The position numbers were made by a program, and so were the translations under genes. This document shows, piece after piece, positions 1-7,649 of a stretch of DNA of 64,000 bases. Under the pieces are notes generated by a model, which did no database searches, was not told where the DNA came from, and saw only the letters and a program-made list of their open reading frames with translations. Source of the stretch: Dyella nitratireducens (GTDB lineage Bacteria > Pseudomonadota > Gammaproteobacteria > Xanthomonadales > Rhodanobacteraceae); NCBI RefSeq assembly GCF_014642835.1, contig NZ_BMJA01000002.1, forward strand, positions 647,775 through 711,774, written 5' to 3'. Position 1 is the first letter of the stretch; every line of letters begins with the position of its first letter.

Positions 1-156
1 CCACGAGGGCATGCTGCCGTCGTCGTCCACAAATAAACCGCCGGGCTTGATCGTGCGCGTGCATACGATGCGTTCGCTTTCTGCTTCCACGATATCGTCC
101 AGCAGAATCATCTCGCCGGCATGCGGCACGACCTCAGCCATCGGCCAATGCATCAT
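1..156 (-). CDS. 3-hydroxyacyl-ACP dehydratase of the aryl-polyene cluster (partial)
   Basis: Only the first 52 residues are present; the gene runs off the left edge of the window. The N-terminus (MMHWPMAEVVPHAGEMILLD) matches the hotdog-fold dehydratases found next to ketosynthases in aryl-polyene (APE/xanthomonadin) clusters, usually called ApeP-like. The expected role is to dehydrate the beta-hydroxyacyl-ACP intermediate in each polyene elongation round. The start is fixed by an ATGA overlap with the stop of the upstream ketosynthase, so the two are translationally coupled. The catalytic part is outside the window, so the family call rests on the N-terminus and the context. Confidence 0.7.
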   Translation of the reverse strand, partial: MMHWPMAEVVPHAGEMILLDDIVEAESERIVCTRTIKPGGLFVDDDGSMPSW

Positions 157-1343
157 GCGGGGTCTCCCAAAATCAACGCCGCATTGTTGCCGCCGAAAGC
201 AAAGGAGTTGCTCATCAAATAACGACGCCCTCCGGCAGGCAGGTGATTGCCGGCGCGGGTGAAATGCAACGCCGGCAACGCAGGGTCGGCTTCGCCATCC
301 CATACGTGCGGCGGCAGGCGGCGTTCGGTTTGCGCGTCGGTCAAGCTGAGCCAGCAGAAGGCCGCCTCCAGCGCACCTGCTGCGGCAAGCGTGTGGCCGG
401 TCAGCGATTTGGTTGACGAACATGGCACGGCGTTGCCGAACATGCTGGCTACGGCCTGACTTTCCATACTGTCGTTATGCTCGGTAGCCGTGCCATGCAA
501 GTTGACGTAATCGATCTGCGCAGCGTCCAGCCCGGCGTTGAGCAAGGCATCGTGCATGGCTTTACGTGCACCGGTTCCTTGCGGATCGGGTGAGGACATG
601 TGGTACGCATCGGAACTCGCTCCGCCACCCAGCAACTGTACCGGGCCGGCTTCGCGCGTCATCAGGAACAACGCCGCCGCTTCGCCGATATTGATGCCAC
701 GACGGTGTTTGGAGAACGGATCGCAGCGCTGCAGATCGACCGCTTCCAATGCATGGAAGCCGTTGATCGCCAGGCGGCACAGCGTATCCACGCCACCGCA
801 TAGCACGGCGTCGCACAGGCCCATGCGCAGCAGGCGTCGTGCGCTCATCAGTGCCCGTGCGCCCGACGTGCACGCGGTCGAAATGCCGTAGCACGGTCCT
901 GACAGTTCCAGCCATTCGGCCAGAAATTCCGCCGGTGCACCGAGTTCCTGATGCGAATAGTGATAGTCGGCAGGCCAGGCGCCATCGCGCCGATAAGCGG
1001 CGATGCCGTGGGTAGCTTCCTCGATACCGGTGGTGCTGGTGCCGAGCACGACGCCGATACGTGCCTGGCCATAACGGGTGATGGCGGCGCGAATGTCGGC
1101 TTCGATTTCCAACGCTGCGGCGAGCAGCAGGCGATTGTTGCGGTTGTCGCGATGGCGCAGTGCGTCAGGTACGGGAGGCAGTTCCGCCTGCACGCTGCCC
1201 AGCGGCGGCTCGTGATTTGGAATCCAACCGCGTCCGGGTCGGATACCGTTGTCGTTGCCGGCAAACAAGGCTTCGGCAACGGCGGCTTTGCCGGCGCCGA
1301 GGTTGCAGATGATGCCGAGGGCGTTGAGGTAGGTGTTGTTCAT
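153..1343 (-). CDS. Beta-ketoacyl-ACP synthase (FabF-like) of the aryl-polyene cluster
   Basis: 396 residues, the normal length for a FabF-type ketosynthase. The Cys-His-His set is visible: nucleophile Cys158 in STACTSG, His in NLHGTATEHND (about residue 285) and His in KSLTGHTLAAAG (about 317). The C-terminus has the family's SNSFAFGGNNAALIL segment. It should condense malonyl-ACP onto the growing polyene in the cytoplasm. It is the second ketosynthase of the operon; APE clusters normally carry more than one. It starts after an 84-bp gap holding a perfect hairpin and overlaps the next gene by ATGA. Confidence 0.9.
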   Translation of the reverse strand: MNNTYLNALGIICNLGAGKAAVAEALFAGNDNGIRPGRGWIPNHEPPLGSVQAELPPVPDALRHRDNRNNRLLLAAALEIEADIRAAITRYGQARIGVVLGTSTTGIEEATHGIAAYRRDGAWPADYHYSHQELGAPAEFLAEWLELSGPCYGISTACTSGARALMSARRLLRMGLCDAVLCGGVDTLCRLAINGFHALEAVDLQRCDPFSKHRRGINIGEAAALFLMTREAGPVQLLGGGASSDAYHMSSPDPQGTGARKAMHDALLNAGLDAAQIDYVNLHGTATEHNDSMESQAVASMFGNAVPCSSTKSLTGHTLAAAGALEAAFCWLSLTDAQTERRLPPHVWDGEADPALPALHFTRAGNHLPAGGRRYLMSNSFAFGGNNAALILGDPA

Positions 1344-1370
1344 GCTAGGTACCCATCTTCGCCACGAATA

Positions 1371-1400
1371 GCCCCCTCCCCTGCAAGCAGGGGAGGGGGC
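1371..1400. repeat. Perfect hairpin inside the pigment operon
   Basis: A 14-bp perfect inverted repeat (arm GCCCCCTCCCCTGC) with a 2-nt AA loop lies in the only sizeable gap (1344-1427) in this part of the operon, between the methyltransferase and the ketosynthase. There is no T-run on either side, so it is not a classical terminator. It could stabilise mRNA ends or lower expression of the two distal genes. Confidence 0.75.
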
Positions 1401-1427
1401 AAGGAGCTCGGGAAGAATGAAAACGCC

Positions 1428-2144
1428 TCATGCCACCGGCTTCCTCGCCGCCACATTCACCAGCGTCTCTTCACGCTGGCCCGGCGGAGGCGGCGACTTC
1501 AATCCCCAGCGCTCCAACAAGCCAAAATCCTTCGACCGGCTCCACCACAAATAAGGGAACGACACATTCCGCGCCTCGAATTCGAAGCCCTGCCAGCGCA
1601 GCATCTCCAGATATTCCTCCGCACTCTTCTGCACCTCCATCGGATGCCGGAAGAACCAGCGGATCACCCAAGTGTCGATGTACGCCTTGGTCGATTCCGC
1701 AAACAACAGCCAGCCGCCCGGTTTCAGCACGCGCCAAAACTCGGCCAGTGCACGCTCCTGTTCCACCAGATGATGAAATGTTTGGTGGCAGAACACGACG
1801 TCGGCGCTCTGGTCCGGCAGCGGCATCGTTGCGCAATCGGCCGCATGCAGTTCGATCGATATGCCTTCGCGTTCCGCTTCTGCTTGCGCAAGGGTGAGGC
1901 TGTGCGGATCGGCATCCAGACCCATCATGCGGATGGGCTGGAATGTATCGCGCAACAAGCGCAACGACTTGCCCTGGCCGCAGCCGGCATCCAACAGCGT
2001 GCCACCTTGCGGCAGCGGCTCGCCGATCAAGCGTTTCAGGTCGTTGATCGCGACACGCAGCACGTGATGCTGCCACGTGTGGGTGCGCAAGAAGTGGAAG
2101 CCGATGCGGGTTTCTTCGACGTAAGTTGGGCTGGCGTAATTCAT
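1428..2144 (-). CDS. Class I SAM-dependent methyltransferase
   Basis: 238 residues. Motif I is LLDAGCGQGKSLRLLRDTF (about residues 50-68), followed by an acidic ribose-binding position in MGLDADPHS and a methyltransferase-11 type FCHQTFHHL segment. SAM-binding proteins are common in aryl-polyene clusters, where they probably O- or C-methylate the aromatic head group; the acceptor cannot be read from the sequence. Its ATG overlaps the thioesterase stop by ATGA, so it belongs to the operon. Confidence 0.85.
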   Translation of the reverse strand: MNYASPTYVEETRIGFHFLRTHTWQHHVLRVAINDLKRLIGEPLPQGGTLLDAGCGQGKSLRLLRDTFQPIRMMGLDADPHSLTLAQAEAEREGISIELHAADCATMPLPDQSADVVFCHQTFHHLVEQERALAEFWRVLKPGGWLLFAESTKAYIDTWVIRWFFRHPMEVQKSAEEYLEMLRWQGFEFEARNVSFPYLWWSRSKDFGLLERWGLKSPPPPGQREETLVNVAARKPVA

Positions 2145-2599
2145 GATGCGATGGAAGATGAGTGTTGCGGGCCATGGCGCAGTCGCTGTTCGACCGCATC
2201 AATAAAGACTCTGGGTGATTCAAGTTGCATCTCGCCATTGGCGATATTCACGGCCACCTGCACGCTGCTTGCGCGCGTCACGCGCTGCCCGGTGGCGGCA
2301 TCCCGAATCAGATAATGAATCAATAAACGGTTCTGCCATTCAATCAGGTCAGCACGCACCACCAGCCGTTGACCGAAGCGAGCTGCCTGCACATAGCGCA
2401 ATTGCAGATCGATCACCGGCCATGCATAGCCGGATTCCTTCATCTGCACGTAGTTGTGGCCGATGTCGTCGAGCAGCGCGCAGCGCGCCACTTCCAGATA
2501 TTTCACATAATGCCCGTGCCATACCACGTCCATCGAATCGACGTCGTAGAACGGCACGAGAATATCCACGTCGGTATGCAGAACGCCGCTAGTGCGCAT
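2141..2599 (-). CDS. Hotdog acyl-CoA/ACP thioesterase (4HBT, YbgC-like)
   Basis: 152 residues. The N-terminal segment FYDVDSMDVVWHGHYVKYLE is the 4HBT/YbgC signature, with the catalytic Asp and the following WHGHY. Proteins of this kind sit in APE clusters beside the acyltransferase and are expected to hydrolyse or off-load acyl thioesters. It overlaps the upstream acyltransferase by 11 bp and the downstream methyltransferase by 4 bp. The substrate (ACP or CoA) cannot be told from the sequence. Confidence 0.85.
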   Translation of the reverse strand: MRTSGVLHTDVDILVPFYDVDSMDVVWHGHYVKYLEVARCALLDDIGHNYVQMKESGYAWPVIDLQLRYVQAARFGQRLVVRADLIEWQNRLLIHYLIRDAATGQRVTRASSVQVAVNIANGEMQLESPRVFIDAVEQRLRHGPQHSSSIAS

Positions 2600-3569
2600 C
2601 GGCGGTCTCCTTATGCGATGGCAGTTCCACCGGCTGCCAATAGGCGTAGAAGTTGAACCATTGCTGGGGCGCGATCAAGCACTGCCCGGCCAGATGATCC
2701 GCATAGCGCTGCACCCATTCATGGATGGCCGCGTCGCGACGGCCGCGCTCCCACTGCGCGCTTTCGAGAAAGGCATCGAGATAGATACGATAGCGGCCTT
2801 CCACCTTTAGGCAGCACAAGAGGTTCACCGGGCAACGCAGCAGACCGGCCATCAGCCACGGACCTTGCGGAAATGCCGCCGTGTGGCCGAGAAAATCCAC
2901 CGTCACCTGACGTCCATCGTTGAGCGGCACGCGATCGCCGGCAATCGCCAGCCATTCACCCCGTTCCAGGCGCTGCGACAAGTCCATCATCATCGCCGTG
3001 TCCAGTTCACTCACCTGTATCAGCCGCATGCTGCGATCGCCGGCTTCGCCCAGCAGGCGATTGAACTGGGCCACATGGCGGTTGTGCACCAGCACGTTCA
3101 GCGGCACCTGTTCGCTTAGTTCCGCCATGGCGCGGCATACGTCGGGATTACCCAAGTGCGTGACCACCAGCATCTCGCCGCGTCCACCTTGCCGGCTGCG
3201 CAGCAGGCGCGGGCGTACACCTGAAGGATCGATCAATTGCACTTGCTCGAAGCGAAGGCGCCCACGCCATACGTCAAGCCGGTCGAGCAGGTTGTCGGCG
3301 AAGGCGATGAATTGCTGGAACACACGCCCCGGCGTCGGCTTCAACGCCGGGTTGCCGCTCCACTCCGACAGGTAGGTTTGATACTGGCGGATATTGCGCC
3401 GCGCCGTGCGCGCCGAAGCAAAGAAATACAGCACAATCAGATACAGCACCGGCGCCAGCAAGCGGCGGCCGAACACGCGCACGCTGAAGGCGGTGAGCCG
3501 CATCAGCACGAAGCTTCCGCGCTCCTTGTAGGCCGACCAGTGACGATCCTGCACCACTTGCTCGCTCAT
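2589..3569 (-). CDS. LpxL/HtrB-type lysophospholipid acyltransferase family protein
   Basis: 326 residues from the ATG at 3569, which overlaps the stop of the dehydratase by ATGA; the longer open frame upstream lies in the wrong frame over that gene and is not used. The start MSEQVVQDRHWSAYKERG leads into a hydrophobic helix (VLYLIVLYFFA). The central LVVTHLGNPDV block corresponds to the HX4(D/E) acyltransferase motif, and GDRVPLND and FPQGPWLMAG are typical of the LpxL-like LABLAT family. In aryl-polyene clusters this enzyme is thought to acylate the polyene or its lipid anchor at the inner membrane. Confidence 0.85.
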   Translation of the reverse strand: MSEQVVQDRHWSAYKERGSFVLMRLTAFSVRVFGRRLLAPVLYLIVLYFFASARTARRNIRQYQTYLSEWSGNPALKPTPGRVFQQFIAFADNLLDRLDVWRGRLRFEQVQLIDPSGVRPRLLRSRQGGRGEMLVVTHLGNPDVCRAMAELSEQVPLNVLVHNRHVAQFNRLLGEAGDRSMRLIQVSELDTAMMMDLSQRLERGEWLAIAGDRVPLNDGRQVTVDFLGHTAAFPQGPWLMAGLLRCPVNLLCCLKVEGRYRIYLDAFLESAQWERGRRDAAIHEWVQRYADHLAGQCLIAPQQWFNFYAYWQPVELPSHKETADAH

Positions 3570-3922
3570 GTTTCGGCGCTCCATGCCAGTCGGCCAGAAG
3601 AATAGGCCTTGTCGCCATCGCGATAGGCAAAGTGCAATGTTTGCCGTCCCGTGTCGTAGCGAAGCATCAGCTCCACACGATCGCCAGGGCGCAGCAAGCG
3701 CTGGAATTTCAGCGCTTCCATCCGCTTGCAGCGTGCAGGCGTGCCGAAGCGCGGCGTTGCCAGCGCAAGCGCCCAGGCAATCTGCACTACGCCAGGCAAT
3801 ACCGGTGCTTGTGGAAAATGACCCGCGAAATACACAAGGTCGCGCGGCACCAGCAATGCCAGCGTCCACACGCCATCCTGCTGATGCTCGGCCACCACCA
3901 CCGGGTCACGCACTGTGCTCAC
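3566..3922 (-). CDS. FabZ-like 3-hydroxyacyl-ACP dehydratase (ApeI-like hotdog protein)
   Basis: 118 residues. YFAGHFPQAPVLPGVVQ carries the FabZ/FabA signature (catalytic His in GHFP, then PVLPGV). I place the start at the GTG at 3922 because it forms a GTGA overlap with the membrane-protein stop, as at the neighbouring junctions; the ATG at 3955 would overlap that gene by 37 bp. This is the second dehydratase of the cluster. In the experimentally studied systems (E. coli CFT073, Xenorhabdus) the ApeI/ApeP pair makes the conjugated double bonds. Confidence 0.8.
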   Translation of the reverse strand: MSTVRDPVVVAEHQQDGVWTLALLVPRDLVYFAGHFPQAPVLPGVVQIAWALALATPRFGTPARCKRMEALKFQRLLRPGDRVELMLRYDTGRQTLHFAYRDGDKAYSSGRLAWSAET

Positions 3923-4464
3923 GCCACACCTCGCAGGCGTCGCCGCAGCAGCCATTCACCGACGAACAGCGTGCCCATGATGAAGTACACCAGCAGGCCG
4001 TTATAAAGCGTCCACCACTTCAGCGGCGCCCATAGCGTCAAGGCGGCAGACATCACGCCATTGAACACGAAGAAGCCCACCCACACCCAGGTGACTTTGC
4101 GCGTGTAGGGAATCGCAGCATCCGGCAAATCGGGCTCGCGTACGCGTGCGATCCGTTCGATGATCGGCGGTCCGAATGTCAAGCTGAGGCCGAATGCGCA
4201 TAGCAGCAGCGCGCTGATCAACGTGGGATACCAACGCAGCAAAGTCGCTTCGCCGCTCAGCGCAAGCAACGCGCAGTAGACCAGGGCGGCCGTCAACATC
4301 CAGCGCCCGCCGGGTTGCTTCAGCAGGGCGGGCGCACGAATCAACCAGATCGCCCCCAGCACCAGTGCGAACATCGGCGGCGGCACGCGATCCATGCCGA
4401 AATACACCACGAAGGGATAGAGCACCCCTGCTAGTGGTAACAGAATGGAGGTCAGCTTGTTCAT
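3919..4464 (-). CDS. Polytopic membrane protein of the aryl-polyene cluster (COG4648-like)
   Basis: 181 residues with about five to six hydrophobic segments (for example MFALVLGAIWLI, MLTAALVYCALLAL and WVWVGFFVFNGVMSAALTL). It resembles the ApeG/COG4648 proteins that follow the second ACP in aryl-polyene clusters. Its biochemical role is not established. In many APE clusters an AMP-dependent aryl ligase (ApeH) comes directly after this gene; here the dehydratase follows instead. ATGA overlap with the ACP upstream and GTGA overlap downstream. Confidence 0.75.
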   Translation of the reverse strand: MNKLTSILLPLAGVLYPFVVYFGMDRVPPPMFALVLGAIWLIRAPALLKQPGGRWMLTAALVYCALLALSGEATLLRWYPTLISALLLCAFGLSLTFGPPIIERIARVREPDLPDAAIPYTRKVTWVWVGFFVFNGVMSAALTLWAPLKWWTLYNGLLVYFIMGTLFVGEWLLRRRLRGVA

Positions 4465-4721
4465 GCGCCCTGTTGTGCTTGCACGAACGCAGCAAGCGTG
4501 GCGACCGTGGTGAAGTGCTGGCGCGCGTCCTTGGAGTCGGAAGCAATGCGGATGTCGTAGCGTTTCTGCAACGCCAGTGCCAGTTCGAGCGCATCCACCG
4601 AATCGAGGCCCAGCCCTTCGCCGAACAGTGGCAGGTCCGGTGGAATATCGGCCACCGTGACATCTTCCAGATTCAGGGTGTCGATGATGAGTTGCGCAAT
4701 GTCCTCTTGCAGCACGGTCAT
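4461..4721 (-). CDS. Acyl carrier protein (second of the cluster)
   Basis: 86 residues from the ATG at 4721, supported by an AAGGGAG ribosome site and an ATGA overlap with the acyltransferase stop. GLGLDSVDALELALALQ contains the Ser that receives 4'-phosphopantetheine, within a four-helix ACP fold. It should carry the aryl starter or the growing polyene. A second, unlike ACP lies at the head of the operon; two ACPs are usual in APE clusters. Confidence 0.92.
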   Translation of the reverse strand: MTVLQEDIAQLIIDTLNLEDVTVADIPPDLPLFGEGLGLDSVDALELALALQKRYDIRIASDSKDARQHFTTVATLAAFVQAQQGA

Positions 4722-5509
4722 GGCGAGAGCTCCCTTAAGAATAGTTGGTGTAAATGCGCATTGAGCCGACGCGACGCTATCGGCAGCGGCGCGGAAGCAT
4801 TGAAAGTTTCCGGTGCGATGTCCTGGCCCACGCGCAGCGTGACGCGTACGCGCCGTTCCGGAATGCGGTACCACGGTTCGGCCTTGGTCAGTGTGGTGGG
4901 GCGCACCGTAATGAAAACGGGTGTGATGACGCGCGCACCGCGCAACGCAATCGCCGCGGCGCCGCGATGAAACACTGGCGCCTGGTTCGGTGCCGTGCGC
5001 GTGCCCTCGGGAAACACGATCAGCGTCTGCCCTTCGCGCAAGGCATCGGCTGCCTGCTCGAGCATCTCCGGGCTGCCGTTGTTGCTGATGTATTGCGCCC
5101 GCTGCACCGGCCCGCGCGTAAACGGATTACGCCACAGGCTTTGCTTCACGATGCAGTTGGCATGGCGGATGTGCGCGATCAGAAACACCACGTCGATCAG
5201 GGACGGATGATTGGCGATGATCATCTGCCCGGGGGAGCCAAGACGCTCCGCGCCAAGGAATTCGTATTCCAGTACCCCACTGCGATACATGAATTGCACA
5301 TGCAGGTAGAACGCCTTGCTGATCGCGTTGCGTGCACGGCGGAGGCGCGTGATCGCATCACCCGGCAGCAGGCCGAGCAGCGGCAGAACAATGAGCCGCA
5401 GCACCAGGCCGCCGAAGCCGAACAACACGAAGCTCGCACCGGTGGCCAGCAACCGCCAGAGATAATTGGCGCTGTTGGCGCGGCTTACGGAATGCGTTGC
5501 CAGATCCAT
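4718..5509 (-). CDS. PlsC-like 1-acylglycerol-3-phosphate O-acyltransferase family protein
   Basis: 263 residues from the ATG at 5509, which has a GGAAG site 8 bp upstream; an ATG at 5524 would add five residues. A membrane helix near the N-terminus (FVLFGFGGLVLRLIVLPLLG) is followed by the LPLAT motifs: ANHPSLIDVVF (HX4D) at about residue 105 and VFPEGTRT at about 165. It should transfer an acyl group at the cytoplasmic membrane. The first bases overlap the end of the chain-length factor gene, and it ends in an ATGA overlap with the ACP. Confidence 0.85.
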   Translation of the reverse strand: MDLATHSVSRANSANYLWRLLATGASFVLFGFGGLVLRLIVLPLLGLLPGDAITRLRRARNAISKAFYLHVQFMYRSGVLEYEFLGAERLGSPGQMIIANHPSLIDVVFLIAHIRHANCIVKQSLWRNPFTRGPVQRAQYISNNGSPEMLEQAADALREGQTLIVFPEGTRTAPNQAPVFHRGAAAIALRGARVITPVFITVRPTTLTKAEPWYRIPERRVRVTLRVGQDIAPETFNASAPLPIASRRLNAHLHQLFLRELSP

Positions 5510-6216
5510 CGACGTGTCTTCCATGGGTGTTCGAGTGTGTCATCGCCCGCATGCAGCGCGCGCACGAAATCCAAGGCGTGCGGCCAGGCAGCGGGTGTGG
5601 ACGTCCCCTGATGTGATTCCAGGCGCAACTGCCAGCCTCGGCCGGCATGCGCTTCGATTCCCCCAACTCTTAGCGCCACAGCATACGAAAACGGCACGTC
5701 ATCGATCCAGCCGTCGTAGGCGGCGGGCGGTCGTTCCTCGGCGATCACGACCAGCACGGCCGGGGCGCCGTCGCTGAGCAGCGCCGCAGCTTCTACCATC
5801 GCGTGCTCGAACGTATCCGCTTCACCGGCAATCGCCACCGACTCGCCATGCTGTCCGCGCAGGATGGACCACTGGCCGGCGATCGCATTGTGTACCGACA
5901 AGCCGAACTGGGTTGGCGAAAGTGGTTGCTGGTCGGCTACTTCGCTGAGCAGCGCGAAGGTGCGTGGCGTTTCACCATGGCGAGAGGCGAAGACGAAGGG
6001 CAGTTGTTCCTGCTCACCGCAGAGTGGCCACGCGACATGCATGGTCATGCGCGCCAGGCGGCTGAGGCGGCGGCGTTGCATGGGGGGCAGGAAATCGCAG
6101 CTGGGTTGTTCGTTGTTATCGGGCAGGTGCGTGGGGTGATGGGCCCAGGCTTGCCAGGCTTCGTCGGTGTCGAGGGTGGGAGCCCAGGCGCGGAGTTGGT
6201 GGATGTGGAATTCCAT
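5485..6216 (-). CDS. Beta-ketoacyl synthase chain-length factor (ApeC-like)
   Basis: 243 residues, about half a normal ketosynthase. The order of conserved blocks (SCDFLPPMQRRRLSRLARM, FASRHGETPRTFALL and LSPTQFGLSVHNAIAGQWSI) is that of the Ketoacyl-synt_2/chain-length-factor proteins of aryl-polyene clusters. SVHNA occupies the place of the catalytic Cys motif and there is no Cys, so it should be a non-condensing partner. In characterised systems this protein forms a heterodimer with the true ketosynthase, here the adjacent gene at 6398-7621, and sets polyene length. A REP element separates the two genes. Confidence 0.85.
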   Translation of the reverse strand: MEFHIHQLRAWAPTLDTDEAWQAWAHHPTHLPDNNEQPSCDFLPPMQRRRLSRLARMTMHVAWPLCGEQEQLPFVFASRHGETPRTFALLSEVADQQPLSPTQFGLSVHNAIAGQWSILRGQHGESVAIAGEADTFEHAMVEAAALLSDGAPAVLVVIAEERPPAAYDGWIDDVPFSYAVALRVGGIEAHAGRGWQLRLESHQGTSTPAAWPHALDFVRALHAGDDTLEHPWKTRRWIWQRIP

Positions 6217-6243
6217 CAGATCACCGATCGCGCCAATCCGACC

Positions 6244-6374
6244 TTACCGTCATTCCGGCGAAAGCCGGAATCCAGTCGAACATGATGTGCGAAGCACACA
6301 ACATAAAAAGGTGTTGTGTGCTTCGCACGGCGTATTAGTACTGGATTCCGGCTTTCGCCGGAATGACGGTAAGG
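6244..6374. repeat. REP pair with a second internal stem
   Basis: Two inverted REP units (outer arms CTTACCGTCATTCCGGC and its complement) flank a spacer that forms its own stem, with arms around GTGCGAAGCACACAAC. It is inserted between the ketosynthase and chain-length-factor genes. The same layout recurs at 14706-14825 and 57697-57813. Confidence 0.93.
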
Positions 6375-6397
6375 GGCATTGGAGGTCATCGCGCGCA

Positions 6398-7621
6398 TCA
6401 ACTCAACGCCCTGAACACCAACGACGTATTAATCCCCCCGAACGCGAAGTTGTTATTCATCACATACTCCGCACTCATCGCCCGCCCGCCATTCACGATG
6501 TAATCCAGCTCCGCACACGCCGCATCCGGCTCGACGAGATTGATCGTTGGCGCAAACCACCCATCGCGCATCATCTGCACCGCCCACCACGATTCCAGCG
6601 CGCCGCACGCCCCCAGCGTATGTCCGACATAACTCTTCATCGAGCTGACCGGTACACGCTTGCCGAGCACCTGTGCCGTCGCATGGCTTTCCGCGACGTC
6701 GCCGCGATCGGTCGCGGTGCCATGTGCGCTGACATAGCCGATCGCATCCGGGGAAAGCCGTGCATCCTGCAAAGCCAGCTGCATCGCCGTCGCCATCGTT
6801 TCACTGGTGGGCTGCGTGATGTGGTTGCCGTCGGAGTTGCAGCCAAAGCCCACAATCTCCGCATAGATGCGCGCGCCACGTGCGCGGGCGTGTTCGTAAT
6901 CCTCCAGCACCAGCGTCGCGGCGCCTTCACCGACGACCAGGCCGTCACGCGAGGTGTCGAACGGACGCGGCGTCAGCGCTGCATCGTCGTTGCGCGTGCT
7001 GGTGGCAAACAGCGTGTCGAACACCGCCACGCCTGGGCCGGAGAGTTCTTCTGCGCCACCGCACAGCATCAGCTTCTGCTTGCCTTGCTGGATGGTTTCG
7101 TAACCGTAGCCGATCGCCTGGCTGCCCGACGTGCAGGCGCTGGACGTCGGCAGGATGCGTCCCTTCAAGCCAAAGAACACGCCGACGTTCACCGCTGTGG
7201 TATGCGCCATCATCTGCACATAGCTGGTGGCGGTCACGCCCTGCATGGAACCGGTTTCCAGCATGCGCCCCATCACGCGCACCGGTTCCACGCTGCCGCC
7301 GGATGAACCATAAGCCACGCCCATGCGACCGTCACTGATGCTGGGATCATCGAGCAAGCCGGCATCGCGCAGCGCGCGCTCGCTGGCCGCCACCGCCAGC
7401 TGCGCCACGCGGCCCATCGAACGCAAGTGCTTGCGCGGCCAATCGGGTATCTGGAAATCGTCCACCGGACAGCCCAGCCGGCTGTTCAAGGATTCATAGA
7501 AATCCCACTCAGGCATCCGGCGTACGGCGTTGCGGCCTTGGCGCAAACGCGTCTGGATCTGCGGCCAATCGTGTCCTAGCGGCGTAATGCCGCCCATGCC
7601 GGTAATAACGACGCGCTTCAT
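6398..7621 (-). CDS. Beta-ketoacyl-ACP synthase II-like ketosynthase (main polyene KS)
   Basis: 407 residues starting MKRVVITGMGGITPLG, the classic FabF N-terminus. The ATG at 7621 has a GGAG site 11 bp upstream; an open frame continues further upstream without a credible start. Active-site Cys163 sits in SSACTSGSQAIGYG, the histidines in YVSAHGTATDRGD and SSMKSYVGHTLGACG, and the C-terminus has NNNFAFGGINTSLVF. With the chain-length factor downstream it should make up the condensing enzyme of the polyene synthase. Confidence 0.93.
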   Translation of the reverse strand: MKRVVITGMGGITPLGHDWPQIQTRLRQGRNAVRRMPEWDFYESLNSRLGCPVDDFQIPDWPRKHLRSMGRVAQLAVAASERALRDAGLLDDPSISDGRMGVAYGSSGGSVEPVRVMGRMLETGSMQGVTATSYVQMMAHTTAVNVGVFFGLKGRILPTSSACTSGSQAIGYGYETIQQGKQKLMLCGGAEELSGPGVAVFDTLFATSTRNDDAALTPRPFDTSRDGLVVGEGAATLVLEDYEHARARGARIYAEIVGFGCNSDGNHITQPTSETMATAMQLALQDARLSPDAIGYVSAHGTATDRGDVAESHATAQVLGKRVPVSSMKSYVGHTLGACGALESWWAVQMMRDGWFAPTINLVEPDAACAELDYIVNGGRAMSAEYVMNNNFAFGGINTSLVFRALS

Positions 7622-7649
7622 GGGCCAGTGCTCCATGCAAAAAATAAAT

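Noticed and set aside
951..2315. 454-codon plus-strand frame across the pigment genes
   Set aside because: It lies antisense to two well-supported genes (ketosynthase and methyltransferase) and is explained by high GC.
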